From: JBFWYO01 sp050186335
GTDB lineage: Bacteria; Pseudomonadota; Alphaproteobacteria; Bin65
Direction: 5' to 3'
DNA: 64,000 nt
Assembly: GCA_050186335.1 (NCBI GenBank)
Contig: JBFWYO010000012.1
Span: 1-64,000, forward strand
Both the position numbers and the translations under genes were made by a program. The notes under the pieces were generated by a model. The model was given only the letters and a program-made list of their open reading frames with translations. It searched no databases and was not told where the DNA came from. Of this stretch, positions 35,300 through 44,883 are shown in pieces; position 1 is the first letter of the stretch, and each line of letters starts with the position of its first letter.

Positions 35300-38200
35300 T
35301 TGAGCATCCATATTGCGCTGCATCATAAGACCGAATACCGCTACGACCGGCAGGTTTCCTTGGGCCCGCAGGTGGTCCGGCTGCGCCCGGCGGCGCATAG
35401 CCGGACGCCGGTGACCGCCTATTCGCTGAAAGTCGAGCCGGCCAACCATTTCATCAACTGGCAGCAGGACCCGCAGGGCAACTACCTGGCGCGGCTGGTG
35501 TTTCCCGAAAAGACCGACCATTTCATCGTCACGGTCGATCTGCTCGCCGACATGGCGGTGATCAACCCGTTCGACTTTTTCCTCGAGCCGTCGGCCGAGA
35601 AGTTTCCGTTCGAATACGACAAGGGCCTCGACGAAGAACTGGCGCCGTTCCGCAAGACGGCGCCGGCGGGACCGCTGCTGGCGAAATACCTCGCCGGGAT
35701 CGATCGGACGCCGCGCCGGGTGATCGACTTCCTGGTCGAGATCAATCAGGAGCTCGCCGGCAAGATCGAATATCTGATCCGGCTCGAGCCCGGGGTGCAG
35801 ACCCCGGAACAGACGCTCGCCAAGGCCAGCGGCTCGTGCCGCGACAGCGGCTGGCTGCTGGTGCAGATCATGCGGCATTTGGGTTTGGCCGCGCGCTTCG
35901 TATCCGGCTATCTCGTTCAATTGGTCGCCGATCAAAAGCCGCTGTCGGGTCCGGAAGGACCGAAAGCCGATTTCACCGACCTGCACGCCTGGTGCGAAGT
36001 CTACCTGCCCGGCGCCGGTTGGGTCGGTCTCGATCCGACCTCGGGACTGCTGGCCGGCGAAGGACATATCCCGCTCGCCTGCGCGCCGGAGCCGCCGAGT
36101 GCGGCGCCGATCACCGGGGCGGTGGACGAATCGAAATCGACGCTGCACCACGAGATGACCGTCACGCGCGTGCAGGAAACGCCGCGCGTGACGTTGCCCT
36201 ACAGCGACGCGAAATGGGCTTCGTTGCTCGATCTCGGCAAGCGCGTCGATGCCGATCTGCAGAAGCACGATCTGCGGCTGACCATGGGCGGCGAGCCGAC
36301 CTTCGTCGCCGCCGACGATCCGGACGGCGCCGAGTGGAATACCGAAGCTTTGGGTCCGACCAAGCGCAAATATGCCGGCCAGCTGCTGCGCCGGCTGGCC
36401 GACCGGTTCGGCTACGGTTACCTGCTGCATTACGGCCAGGGCAAATGGTACCCGGGCGAACAATTGCCGCGCTGGGCGCTGCAATCCTATTGGCGCAAGG
36501 ACGGCGATGCGATCTGGCGCGACAAGACGCTGTTCGCCAGCGACGACGATCACGATCGCAAGCTTGGCGCCAACGATGCGCGCCAGTTCATTGCAAATCT
36601 GGCCGAGCGTCTGCAGGTCGACCCGAGCTATGCGGTGCCCGGGTACGAGGACGTCTGGTACTACCTTTGGAAAGAGCGGCGCCTGCCAGTCAATGTCGAC
36701 CCGTTCAAGAGCCAGTTGCGCGATCCGATGGAGCGCGAGCGCCTGTCGCGCCTGTTCGAGCGCGGCTTGACCGAAATCGTCGGCTTCGCCCTGCCGCTGA
36801 CGCGCACGCAGGCCGGCGAACAACGCTATTGGCGCAGCGGCAAATGGTTCGTGCGCTCGGAGATCATGTATCTGATCCCCGGCGATTCGCCGATGGGTCT
36901 GCGCCTGCCGCTCGATTCGCTGCCGTGGGTGACCGAGACCGATTATCCATACGTGCATCCGACCGACCCGATGGCGCCGCACGGGCCGCTGCCGCCGTAT
37001 CAATCCTTTCGTCGCAACGGACGCGCCCGCGGGCCGGCTTTGCCGACCCAGCCGATCCGCGAGCAATCGCCGCCGCGCGGGAAATCCGACAATTCGACCG
37101 TGCGCACCGCGCTGTGCGTGGAAGTGCGCGACGGGCGACTGCATGTCTTCATGCCGCCCGTGGAAACCGCCGAGGATTATCTCGACTTGTCGGCGGCCAT
37201 CGAGGAAGTCGCGGCCGGACGCGGGCAGAAAGTGGTGCTCGAAGGCTATCCGATGCCGTTCGACCCGCGCATCGCGCATTTCTCGGTGACGCCCGATCCT
37301 GGTGTCATCGAAGTCAACATCCATCCGGCGGACAATTGGAATCAGCTGGTCGACAACACCAACATCGTCTACGAGGAGGCGCGCGCGACGCGGCTGGTGA
37401 CCGAGAAATTCATGCTCGACGGCCGCCACGTCGGCACGGGCGGCGGGAACCATATCGTCGTCGGCGGCGCCACGCCGGCCGACTCACCGCTGCTGCGCCG
37501 GCCCGATCTGCTCAGAAGCCTGCTGACCTATTGGCACAATCATCCGTCGCTGTCGTATCTGTTCTCCGGTCTCTTTATCGGGCCGACCAGCCAGCATCCG
37601 CGCATCGACGAAGCGCGCGACGATGCGACCTACGAACTTTCGGTCGCGTTCAAGGCGCTCGAGCGCGCCGGCCCGGACACACCGCCCTGGCTGGTCGACC
37701 GGATTTTCCGCGACGTGCTGGTCGACGTGACCGGCAATACCCACCGCACCGAATTCTGCATCGACAAGCTTTATTCGCCGGACAGCAGCACGGGCCGGCG
37801 CGGATTGCTGGAGCTGCGCGCGTTCGAAATGCCGCCGCACGCGCGCATGAGCCTAGCGCAACAGGTTTTGCTGCGCAGCCTGATCGCCTGGTTCTGGAAG
37901 ACGCCGTACGACCGTTCGCTGGCGCGCTATGGCACGCGGCTGCACGATGAGTTCATGCTGCCGTTCTTCGTCGAGGGCGACTTCGCCGACGTGCTGGACG
38001 ACCTGAAGCGTGCCGGCTATGCGCTCGATCCCGACTGGTTCACCGCGCACAAGGAATTCCGCTTTCCGTTGATCGGCCGCGCCGCGTATCGCGGCATCGA
38101 AATCGAGCTCCGCCAGGCGCTCGAGCCGTGGCACGTGACCGGCGAGGACGCGGCGGGCGGTGGCACGGCGCGCTATGTCGACAGTTCGCTCGAGCGCATG

Positions 38201-38605
38201 CAGGTCAGGCTAGACGGCGCCACGGCGGAGCGCCACCAGCTGCTGTGCAACGGCCGCAACATTCCGCTGCGCGCGACCGGCCGCAAGGGCGAGTACGTCG
38301 CCGGTGTCCGCTATCGTGCGTGGCAGCCGCCGCGCTGCCTGCATCCGACGATTCCCGCCGATGCGCCGTTGGTGTTCGACCTGTTCGACCAATGGAGCGG
38401 GCGCGCGCTTGGCGGCTGCACCTATCATGTCGCGCATCCGGGCGGACGCAATTACGACAGCTTCCCGGTCAATGCCAACGAAGCCGAAGCGCGGCGGCGC
38501 GCGCGCTTCTTCCCGTTCGGGCATACCGGCGGCATACAGACGCCGATCCCCGCCGTGCAGCCCGGCGAGCATCCGGCGACGCTGGACTTGCGCTATGTGC
38601 GCTGA
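35300..38605 (+). CDS. Transglutaminase/DUF2126 fusion protein
   Basis: An 1101-residue two-part protein with a TTG start. Residues 1-270 are a transglutaminase-like peptidase: Cys180 in SGSCRDSGWLLVQ, His229 in DLHAWCEVYLPG and Asp245 in GLDPTSG. Residues about 310-1095 form a DUF2126 domain, which comparative studies place among the glutamine-synthetase-fold amidoligases. In this view one protein both cuts and forms amide bonds. It is followed after 6 bases by an ATP-grasp/alpha-E fusion and another transglutaminase, the conserved partners. The natural substrate of this system is unknown. Confidence 0.92.
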   Translation: MSIHIALHHKTEYRYDRQVSLGPQVVRLRPAAHSRTPVTAYSLKVEPANHFINWQQDPQGNYLARLVFPEKTDHFIVTVDLLADMAVINPFDFFLEPSAEKFPFEYDKGLDEELAPFRKTAPAGPLLAKYLAGIDRTPRRVIDFLVEINQELAGKIEYLIRLEPGVQTPEQTLAKASGSCRDSGWLLVQIMRHLGLAARFVSGYLVQLVADQKPLSGPEGPKADFTDLHAWCEVYLPGAGWVGLDPTSGLLAGEGHIPLACAPEPPSAAPITGAVDESKSTLHHEMTVTRVQETPRVTLPYSDAKWASLLDLGKRVDADLQKHDLRLTMGGEPTFVAADDPDGAEWNTEALGPTKRKYAGQLLRRLADRFGYGYLLHYGQGKWYPGEQLPRWALQSYWRKDGDAIWRDKTLFASDDDHDRKLGANDARQFIANLAERLQVDPSYAVPGYEDVWYYLWKERRLPVNVDPFKSQLRDPMERERLSRLFERGLTEIVGFALPLTRTQAGEQRYWRSGKWFVRSEIMYLIPGDSPMGLRLPLDSLPWVTETDYPYVHPTDPMAPHGPLPPYQSFRRNGRARGPALPTQPIREQSPPRGKSDNSTVRTALCVEVRDGRLHVFMPPVETAEDYLDLSAAIEEVAAGRGQKVVLEGYPMPFDPRIAHFSVTPDPGVIEVNIHPADNWNQLVDNTNIVYEEARATRLVTEKFMLDGRHVGTGGGNHIVVGGATPADSPLLRRPDLLRSLLTYWHNHPSLSYLFSGLFIGPTSQHPRIDEARDDATYELSVAFKALERAGPDTPPWLVDRIFRDVLVDVTGNTHRTEFCIDKLYSPDSSTGRRGLLELRAFEMPPHARMSLAQQVLLRSLIAWFWKTPYDRSLARYGTRLHDEFMLPFFVEGDFADVLDDLKRAGYALDPDWFTAHKEFRFPLIGRAAYRGIEIELRQALEPWHVTGEDAAGGGTARYVDSSLERMQVRLDGATAERHQLLCNGRNIPLRATGRKGEYVAGVRYRAWQPPRCLHPTIPADAPLVFDLFDQWSGRALGGCTYHVAHPGGRNYDSFPVNANEAEARRRARFFPFGHTGGIQTPIPAVQPGEHPATLDLRYVR

Positions 38606-38611
38606 CGCGTC

Positions 38612-41206
38612 TTGCGTTGCAGCGTGCGGCTGGCTTTTCCCGGCGCGATCGGCGAAACTGACGCGCCTTTGGTGCAACCCCGCGGTGTAAGCGCGTTGCC
38701 TGACCAACATCCCACCCCGCCCTTCGCCGCCTTCGACGAAATGGCGTCCGGCCGCGGCGTGATCCGGCCGCATTGGCGCGACTTGATCGCGACCGTCTGG
38801 AGCATGCCGCCCGGACAGATCGCCGAAAAGATGGCGCGCGCCCGCGCGCAGTTCGCCGAGGCCGACGAATTCCTGGCGATCTACGGCAAGGAGACGCGCC
38901 GGCCCGCTTGGACGTTCGACCTGCTGCCGCTGATCCTGCCGGAAGCGGAGTGGCAGGGGTTGACCGAAGGGCTGGCGCAGCGCGCGCGGCTGCTCGACAT
39001 GATCCTGGCGGACATTTACGGCCCGCAGGATCTGATCAAGGAACGATTCATCCCGCCGTATCTGGTTTACGCCAATCCGGAATTCCTACGGCCGATGCGC
39101 CACGTCAAGCCGATCGGCGGCGGCCCGTATCTTTATTTCTATGCCGCCGATCTGGTGCGCTCGCCCGACGGCGGCTGGCGCGTGTTCGCCGACCGCACGC
39201 AAGCGGCGGCCGGCGTCGGCTATGCGCTGCGCAACCGCCGCGTCATGGCGCGCACGTTCCCGGAAGTGTTTCGCGCCGCGCCGGTGCGCCGGCTGCAGCC
39301 GTTCGTCGATCAATGGCAGGACAGTCTGCGCCGCGTGGGATCGTCGCTGCACGCCGATCCGCATTCGGTGCTGCTGACGCCCGGGCCGTACAACAACGCC
39401 TATTTCGAGCACGTGTACCTGGCCCGCGAGCTGGGCATCACCTTGGCCCAGGGCTCGGACCTGACCGTGCGCGACGACAAGGTGTATCTGAAAACGCTCG
39501 AAGGCCTGTTGCGCATCGACGTCATCTATCGGCGGCTCGATGCCGCATTTGCCGATCCGCTGGAGCTGCGCGACGATTCCGCGCTCGGCATTGCCGGGCT
39601 GGTGCAGGCGCAGCGCGCCGGCAACGTCGCGGTCGTCAATATGCCGGGCTCGGCGGTGATCGAAACGCCGGCCTACGCGCCGTTCCTGCCTTCGATCGCG
39701 CGGCGTTTGTTGGGCGAGGAACTGAAGTTGCCGGCCGTCACCACCTGGTGGTGCGGCCAGGCCGCACCCCTGGCCGAAGTGAAATCGCGGCTCGAAGGCT
39801 TCGTTCTTCGGCCGGCCTTTGCGCCCGACCCGGAGCCGATCGAGGCGGAACGGCTGGACGCCACGAAGCGTGCGATGTTCGACATCGATCTGGCGACGCA
39901 CCCGGAACGCTACGTGGCGCTCGAACGCGTCACGCACGGCGTGGTGCCGACGATGAGCGATGGCGGCATGGTGCCCCAGCCGATCGTCCTGCGCGTGGCG
40001 CTGGTCTGGCACGACGGCAATTGGCACGCGCTGCCCGGCGGCGTCGCCCGCGTCGTCGGCGCCGACAAGCTGTATCGCAGCACGTTGCGCCACGGCGGCA
40101 TCGCCAAGGACGTGTGGGTGCTGACCGGCGAGCCGCAAGACGTATACGTGCCTTCGGCCAAGCGCAGCAGCGCGGACACGCGCCGCGCCAAGGCGGCGCT
40201 GCAAAGCCGCGCGGCCGACGATCTGTATTGGCTGGGCCGATATGCCGAGCGGCTCGATACAGGCGCGCGGCTGTTTCGCGCGGTGTTGAATCGCATGGTG
40301 GGCGGCGGCCTGGGCGCGCGCGATTTCGCGGAGTTGAGTCTGCTGGCGCGCGCCTTGCAGCGCACCGGCTGGATCGAACCGGCCGTGGCGGCGGCGCCCA
40401 TCCACGGCGCGATGTTCTCGGGCGGCGTGATGCGCGTGGTCGCCGACACCGGCGCCATGCGCGACGTGCTCGATGCGCTCCGGCGGCTCGGTTTCGCGCT
40501 GCGCGACCGGCTGTCGGGCGACATGTGGCAGACGCTGAACTACCTCCAGACCCATGTCCGCGAGAATCTCGCCAAGAGCGAAGACGAGATGGACCGCATG
40601 CTCGACGCGCTCGACGATCTGGTGCGCACGGTAGCGGCGTTCGGCGGTTTGGTGGCGGAGAACATGGTGCGCGGCGCGGGCTGGCGGTTCCTCGACATGG
40701 GACGCCGGCTCGAGCGCGGCATCGCCATCGCGCGATCGGTGTCGGGCGTCACCGGCGGTTCCGCGCAGTATATCGAAGTCGGCCTGCGCCTGGCGCTCGA
40801 GCTGTGCGATTCGACCATCACTTATCGGACTCGCTATCCGACCGAGCCCCGCCCGGTACCGGCGCTGGATCTGATTCTGGCCGATCACGGCAATCCGCGC
40901 GCGCTGGTCTATCAATTGGCGCAGCTGCGCGATCATTTATCCGCATTGGCCTCGAACGGAGCGGCGGCGGCCGAGCCGCGGCACGTGGCCGAATTGGTCG
41001 ATCTGGTCGCGGATTTTCCGCTCGATCAGATCGAGGGCGACAGGGAGACGACCAGTCTGGCGCCCGTGCTGGAATTGCTGGCCGGCGTGAATGAGGAATT
41101 GTCGGCGTTGTCGAACTCGATCACGCGCGGGTTCTTCTCGCACGTCACCTTGCCGCACACCTTGACCTTCAGCTCGCGACCCTCGCTCGAATCGTTGCCG
41201 GCATGA
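38612..41206 (+). CDS. Circularly permuted ATP-grasp / alpha-E domain fusion protein
   Basis: An 864-residue protein combining two families that are usually separate genes. The N-terminal part (about 60-470) matches the circularly permuted type 2 ATP-grasp group (SLHADPHSVLLTPGPYNNAYFEH, then VVNMPGSAVIETPAYAPFLP), predicted to join a carboxylate and an amine. The C-terminal part from about 530 is an alpha-E (DUF403) domain starting ADDLYWLGRYAERLDTGARL. The start is uncertain: TTG 38612 is the longest, with GTG 38672 and TTG 38696 as alternatives. It is tightly spaced with transglutaminase genes on both sides. Confidence 0.9.
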   Translation: MRCSVRLAFPGAIGETDAPLVQPRGVSALPDQHPTPPFAAFDEMASGRGVIRPHWRDLIATVWSMPPGQIAEKMARARAQFAEADEFLAIYGKETRRPAWTFDLLPLILPEAEWQGLTEGLAQRARLLDMILADIYGPQDLIKERFIPPYLVYANPEFLRPMRHVKPIGGGPYLYFYAADLVRSPDGGWRVFADRTQAAAGVGYALRNRRVMARTFPEVFRAAPVRRLQPFVDQWQDSLRRVGSSLHADPHSVLLTPGPYNNAYFEHVYLARELGITLAQGSDLTVRDDKVYLKTLEGLLRIDVIYRRLDAAFADPLELRDDSALGIAGLVQAQRAGNVAVVNMPGSAVIETPAYAPFLPSIARRLLGEELKLPAVTTWWCGQAAPLAEVKSRLEGFVLRPAFAPDPEPIEAERLDATKRAMFDIDLATHPERYVALERVTHGVVPTMSDGGMVPQPIVLRVALVWHDGNWHALPGGVARVVGADKLYRSTLRHGGIAKDVWVLTGEPQDVYVPSAKRSSADTRRAKAALQSRAADDLYWLGRYAERLDTGARLFRAVLNRMVGGGLGARDFAELSLLARALQRTGWIEPAVAAAPIHGAMFSGGVMRVVADTGAMRDVLDALRRLGFALRDRLSGDMWQTLNYLQTHVRENLAKSEDEMDRMLDALDDLVRTVAAFGGLVAENMVRGAGWRFLDMGRRLERGIAIARSVSGVTGGSAQYIEVGLRLALELCDSTITYRTRYPTEPRPVPALDLILADHGNPRALVYQLAQLRDHLSALASNGAAAAEPRHVAELVDLVADFPLDQIEGDRETTSLAPVLELLAGVNEELSALSNSITRGFFSHVTLPHTLTFSSRPSLESLPA

Positions 41207-42123
41207 CGCGCTATACGATCGAACATATCACCCGCTACATCTACGCGGCGCCGGTCGATCTCAGCCATCACCTGCTGCGCCTGACGCCGCCCACGATCGA
41301 CCGGCAACGCGCCTCGGCGCATGTCGTCACGGTGACGCCGGAGCCGAGCCGAATCGATATCTTTCTCGATCATTTCGGCAACGAGGCGCGCCATGTGGCG
41401 ATCCAGAAGCCGCACGATTCGTTCGCGGTGCAGGTCAACGCAGCGATCGAGATCACGCCGCGCCCGGCGGGATCGATCGACCACGGCCCGGTCTGGACCG
41501 ACGTGCGCGCGGAAATGATCGACGACGGCTTCCCGGACCAGCCGTCGGTCGCCGAATTCGTCTATTCCTCGCCGCTCGGCGCGCTCGACGACGAAGCGAC
41601 CGCCTATGCCGCCGTTTCGTTTGCCGAGGACCGGCGCATCATTCCGGCGCTGCGGGACCTGACCGCGCGCATCTACGACGAATTCGATTACGTGCCAGGG
41701 GTCACCAGCATCACCACGCCGGTCGCCGAGGTCATGGCCAAGCGCGAAGGCGTTTGCCAGGACTTCGCCCACGTGATGATCGCCGGGCTGCGCGGCCTTG
41801 GCTTGCCGGCGCGCTATGTGTCCGGCTATCTGCGCACGCGGCGCAAGAACGATAGCGAGGACAATCGCGGCGCGGACGCGAGCCACGCCTGGGTTTCGGT
41901 GTGGTGCGGCAAGCAGCTCGGCTGGATCGATTTCGACCCGACGAACAATCTATTGGTCGACGACCAGCACATCGTGCTGGCGCACGGGCGGGATTTTTCC
42001 GACGTGACCCCGCTGCGCGGCGTCATTCTCGGCGGCGGCGAGCACGGGTTCGAGGTGCGCGTGACGGTGACGCCGCTGGACGATGCGCCGGCTGGCAACG
42101 GGGCTACGAGCACGGGCGCCTAG
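41203..42123 (+). CDS. Transglutaminase-like cysteine peptidase
   Basis: A 306-residue member of the bacterial transglutaminase family with its own N-terminal domain (MTRYTIEHITRYIYAAPVDLS...). Catalytic Cys185 is in GVCQDFAHVMIAGLRGLG, His228 in SHAWVSVWC and Asp245 in IDFDPTNN. No signal peptide is visible. Its ATG overlaps the stop of the fusion gene before it by 4 bases. It completes a predicted peptide-tag-like ligation and cleavage unit; the two transglutaminase domains in the unit may have different substrates. Confidence 0.93.
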   Translation: MTRYTIEHITRYIYAAPVDLSHHLLRLTPPTIDRQRASAHVVTVTPEPSRIDIFLDHFGNEARHVAIQKPHDSFAVQVNAAIEITPRPAGSIDHGPVWTDVRAEMIDDGFPDQPSVAEFVYSSPLGALDDEATAYAAVSFAEDRRIIPALRDLTARIYDEFDYVPGVTSITTPVAEVMAKREGVCQDFAHVMIAGLRGLGLPARYVSGYLRTRRKNDSEDNRGADASHAWVSVWCGKQLGWIDFDPTNNLLVDDQHIVLAHGRDFSDVTPLRGVILGGGEHGFEVRVTVTPLDDAPAGNGATSTGA

Positions 42124-42134
42124 CCGCCCCGTGC
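42110..42134 (+). terminator. Hairpin over the end of the transglutaminase operon
   Basis: GCACGGG at 42110-42116 and CCCGTGC at 42128-42134 pair across the stop codon. No T-tract follows, so this may be a factor-dependent terminator or merely a chance GC hairpin. Confidence 0.3.
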
Positions 42135-42251
42135 ATTCGGCCTGCGGGCCGCGAACCGGTCGTCGTTGCACCGAATCCTGCCGCTTACCGGAGCCGAGAT
42201 AATCGCTTAAACTGATATTTCGATCGCGGGCATGCCTTGGGGGAGACGGCC

Positions 42252-44876
42252 ATGGCACGAAAAGCAGCGAAACGAAAGCGTCGGCCCGGCGGCCCGCAGC
42301 CGCCGACAGGCGGCGCGCGGCGCGGTACCTGGTGGCAGACGCCCTCGACCGTCGTGCAGCGCGACGGCAGCGGGGCGCTGCGCCACATCGCGCACCTGCA
42401 AAATCCCTTCACCGACCCGGGCGCGAAAACGCCCGAAGCATTGGTTTTGGCCTATTTGCGCAGCGGCATCGGCGCGGCATTCGGGCTGACCCGAGACCAT
42501 CTCGACCGGCTGGCCAAGCAGCTGCAGTCGGCGGTGCCCGGCGCCGGCATTACCGACGAATTTCAGTTCGTGCGCCCGTCGCGCGAGATCCGGCGCGAGA
42601 CCGCGGGCACGCTGCACCTCGAATCGACGATCGTCACGATCAAACAGGCGATCAATCTGCCGGACCTCGATCCGAAGCAGGCCACCGACATCTGGCAGTG
42701 TGGATTGCGCGTGGCGGTCGGCCATGGCGCCGACGGGATCAAGCGCATCCATGCGATCGGCGGCGCGGTGCGCACCGCGATACAGCTCGCGCCGCCGGCC
42801 ATCGACAGCCAGTTCTTCAAGGAATTCACCAAGGATCAGCTTGCCGCGCTGCTCAATCAATCGATCGATATCCCAGTGCCGTTTCGGTTTCCCAAGTACG
42901 TCCTGCCGGCTCAGCTCGACGGCGCCGAGCCGTCGCCCGCAATGCGCGACCAGGACATTCCCGTGTGGGCTATCTTCGCCGCCGATCAAAACGCCCATGA
43001 GCCGATTCCGCGCCGCATCTTCGTTGCCGCGCCGGGCGTGATCGTTGCCATGCAGGATCTCGTCTCGTGCGGCGTCGGATCGATTTTCCGCATCGATCCG
43101 ATGAGCCGCACCGGCAACCGCCTGCGCGATGTCGAGAATGTCGGGCTTCGTCCGAGCCTGCCGAGCGCGACCCTCGACTATTGGCGCGACGACGTGACGC
43201 TCCAGGATAATCCGGTGCACGACGCGGAGACCGGGACGATCACCGGCGACCTGATTCGCCTGGTACCGTACCACCCCGTGCGCACGCGACTGCCGGCGCC
43301 GGACGCGTCGGGCAACTATCGTTGGCCCTCGCGCACCGACGGCATCGAGCGCCCCAACGATCCCACCCGCATCGACGGATTTGCCGCAGTCAGCGCCTAC
43401 CATCATTGCAATCAGATGTTCCGGCTGGTCGAGCGTTTCGGCTTTGCGCTCGACGAGTATTTCCGACCGGAGCCGTTCCCCGAAGCCCCGGCGCAGTTTC
43501 CGATGACCGTGTATCCGCGCGCCGCCATCATGCCGGGTCCGGCCGCCGACGGACATTCGATGGGCGGCCAGGTGATGCAGGATCCGCACTTCAAGTTCCG
43601 CACCGCCGACATTCGCTTCGCCCTGGCCGACATGGCCGACCCGATCAATCCGCTCGGGATCGCCGCCGACAATCGATGGGCCTGGCACGAATTTGGCCAT
43701 GTTTTGTTGGTCGCCGGCCAGAACGCGCTGGAGTTCAGCTTCGCGCACAGCATGGGCGACGCGCTGGCCGCGATCATGTGCGATCCGGAATCGGCATTCG
43801 CCGAGGCCCGCAGTGCGGGCGATTCAAGCGGGCCGTGGGGCCTTACCTATCCCTGGGAACTCGGCGAACTGCGCCGACACGACCGCCTGCCGGCAGACGG
43901 CTGGTCATGGCACGGCGCGATCTATCGGCGCGCGCGCTATCCGCGCGTCGACGACCCGTGGGGTTATTGGGCCGAGCAGCTCGTGTCATCGAGCCTGTTC
44001 CGCCTGTATCGCGCGCTCGGCGGCGATGCGCGACTGCCCGGCGCGCCGGGCGGCGCGGATCCGGCGCGCCGGCGCGTGGCGGCGCGGCACACGGCCTACC
44101 TGATCGTGCGTGCGGCCAAGTCACTGGCCGACGCGTCGATCGCGCCGATCTACGACGCGACCGAATTCGCCGCCGACCTGCAGGCCGCCGACATTGCAAC
44201 GCCGCGGCTCGACTACCGCGATACCGATCCGGCCGACCTCGCGCCCGCCTTCGCGCGCACCGGCGGCACCCTGCCGAAGGTGATTCGCTGGGCGTTCGAG
44301 CGCCAGGGCATGTATCCGCAGCCGGACACGGCGGCGACATCCGACGGATCGGGCGCGCCGCCCGAGATCGACGTCTTTATCGACGACGGGCGCCGGGGCG
44401 AATACGGCTTCACCGACAATTGGCAGGCCACCGCGCAGGCGCTGTGGGTGCGCCGCCGGCACGACGGTATGTCGGGTTATCAGAACCCCAAGGCGAACAA
44501 GACGAACTATGTTTACCTGAACGTGACCAATCGCGGCTTTGCGCCCGCCGCGCACACCAGGGTCGTGATCTATGCCGCGCCGGACTCGGCCGCCGCCGCG
44601 TGGACGCCGGCGCAATGGACCGAACTCAAGCTGGCGTCGGGCGGCTCCAACGACAAAACGATCGCCCCCGGTCGGACCAGACGCTTCGGCCCGTTCGAAT
44701 GGGATCGCCCGGTTACGGGGACCTACGCGCTGATCGCCAAAGTGTCCGCGCCGGGGGACCTGCCGAACGTGGACGTGGCGGGCTATCCCTGCGCCAGTGC
44801 TCATGTGTCGCTCGCGGAGTTGGTGCCCTACGACAACAATCTCGGCCTGCGCGCGGGCATCGCGGTCGTCCGCTAG
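42252..44876 (+). CDS. Large putative zinc metalloprotease (HEFGH) of unknown family
   Basis: An 874-residue protein. After a basic start (ARKAAKRKRRPGG), a region near residue 125 (GTLHLESTIVTIKQAINLP) resembles the propeptide fold of secreted proteases, though this is weak. The core carries HEFGHVLLVAG with zinc histidines 479 and 483. A later SFAHSMGDALAAI (His499, Asp503) aligns with the thermolysin NEAxSD helix, with His where Glu is usual. The last 150 residues look like a beta-sandwich (KTNYVYLNVTNRGFAPAAHT). No signal peptide is seen. ATG 42252 has GGGGAG upstream and is preferred over TTG 42237. The target is unknown. Confidence 0.7.
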   Translation: MARKAAKRKRRPGGPQPPTGGARRGTWWQTPSTVVQRDGSGALRHIAHLQNPFTDPGAKTPEALVLAYLRSGIGAAFGLTRDHLDRLAKQLQSAVPGAGITDEFQFVRPSREIRRETAGTLHLESTIVTIKQAINLPDLDPKQATDIWQCGLRVAVGHGADGIKRIHAIGGAVRTAIQLAPPAIDSQFFKEFTKDQLAALLNQSIDIPVPFRFPKYVLPAQLDGAEPSPAMRDQDIPVWAIFAADQNAHEPIPRRIFVAAPGVIVAMQDLVSCGVGSIFRIDPMSRTGNRLRDVENVGLRPSLPSATLDYWRDDVTLQDNPVHDAETGTITGDLIRLVPYHPVRTRLPAPDASGNYRWPSRTDGIERPNDPTRIDGFAAVSAYHHCNQMFRLVERFGFALDEYFRPEPFPEAPAQFPMTVYPRAAIMPGPAADGHSMGGQVMQDPHFKFRTADIRFALADMADPINPLGIAADNRWAWHEFGHVLLVAGQNALEFSFAHSMGDALAAIMCDPESAFAEARSAGDSSGPWGLTYPWELGELRRHDRLPADGWSWHGAIYRRARYPRVDDPWGYWAEQLVSSSLFRLYRALGGDARLPGAPGGADPARRRVAARHTAYLIVRAAKSLADASIAPIYDATEFAADLQAADIATPRLDYRDTDPADLAPAFARTGGTLPKVIRWAFERQGMYPQPDTAATSDGSGAPPEIDVFIDDGRRGEYGFTDNWQATAQALWVRRRHDGMSGYQNPKANKTNYVYLNVTNRGFAPAAHTRVVIYAAPDSAAAAWTPAQWTELKLASGGSNDKTIAPGRTRRFGPFEWDRPVTGTYALIAKVSAPGDLPNVDVAGYPCASAHVSLAELVPYDNNLGLRAGIAVVR

Positions 44877-44883
44877 CGGCCCG

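Noticed and set aside
35024..37453. A leftward frame of about 810 codons opposite the transglutaminase/DUF2126 gene
   Set aside because: It is antisense to a gene with full catalytic residues, and no ribosome site or domain was seen.
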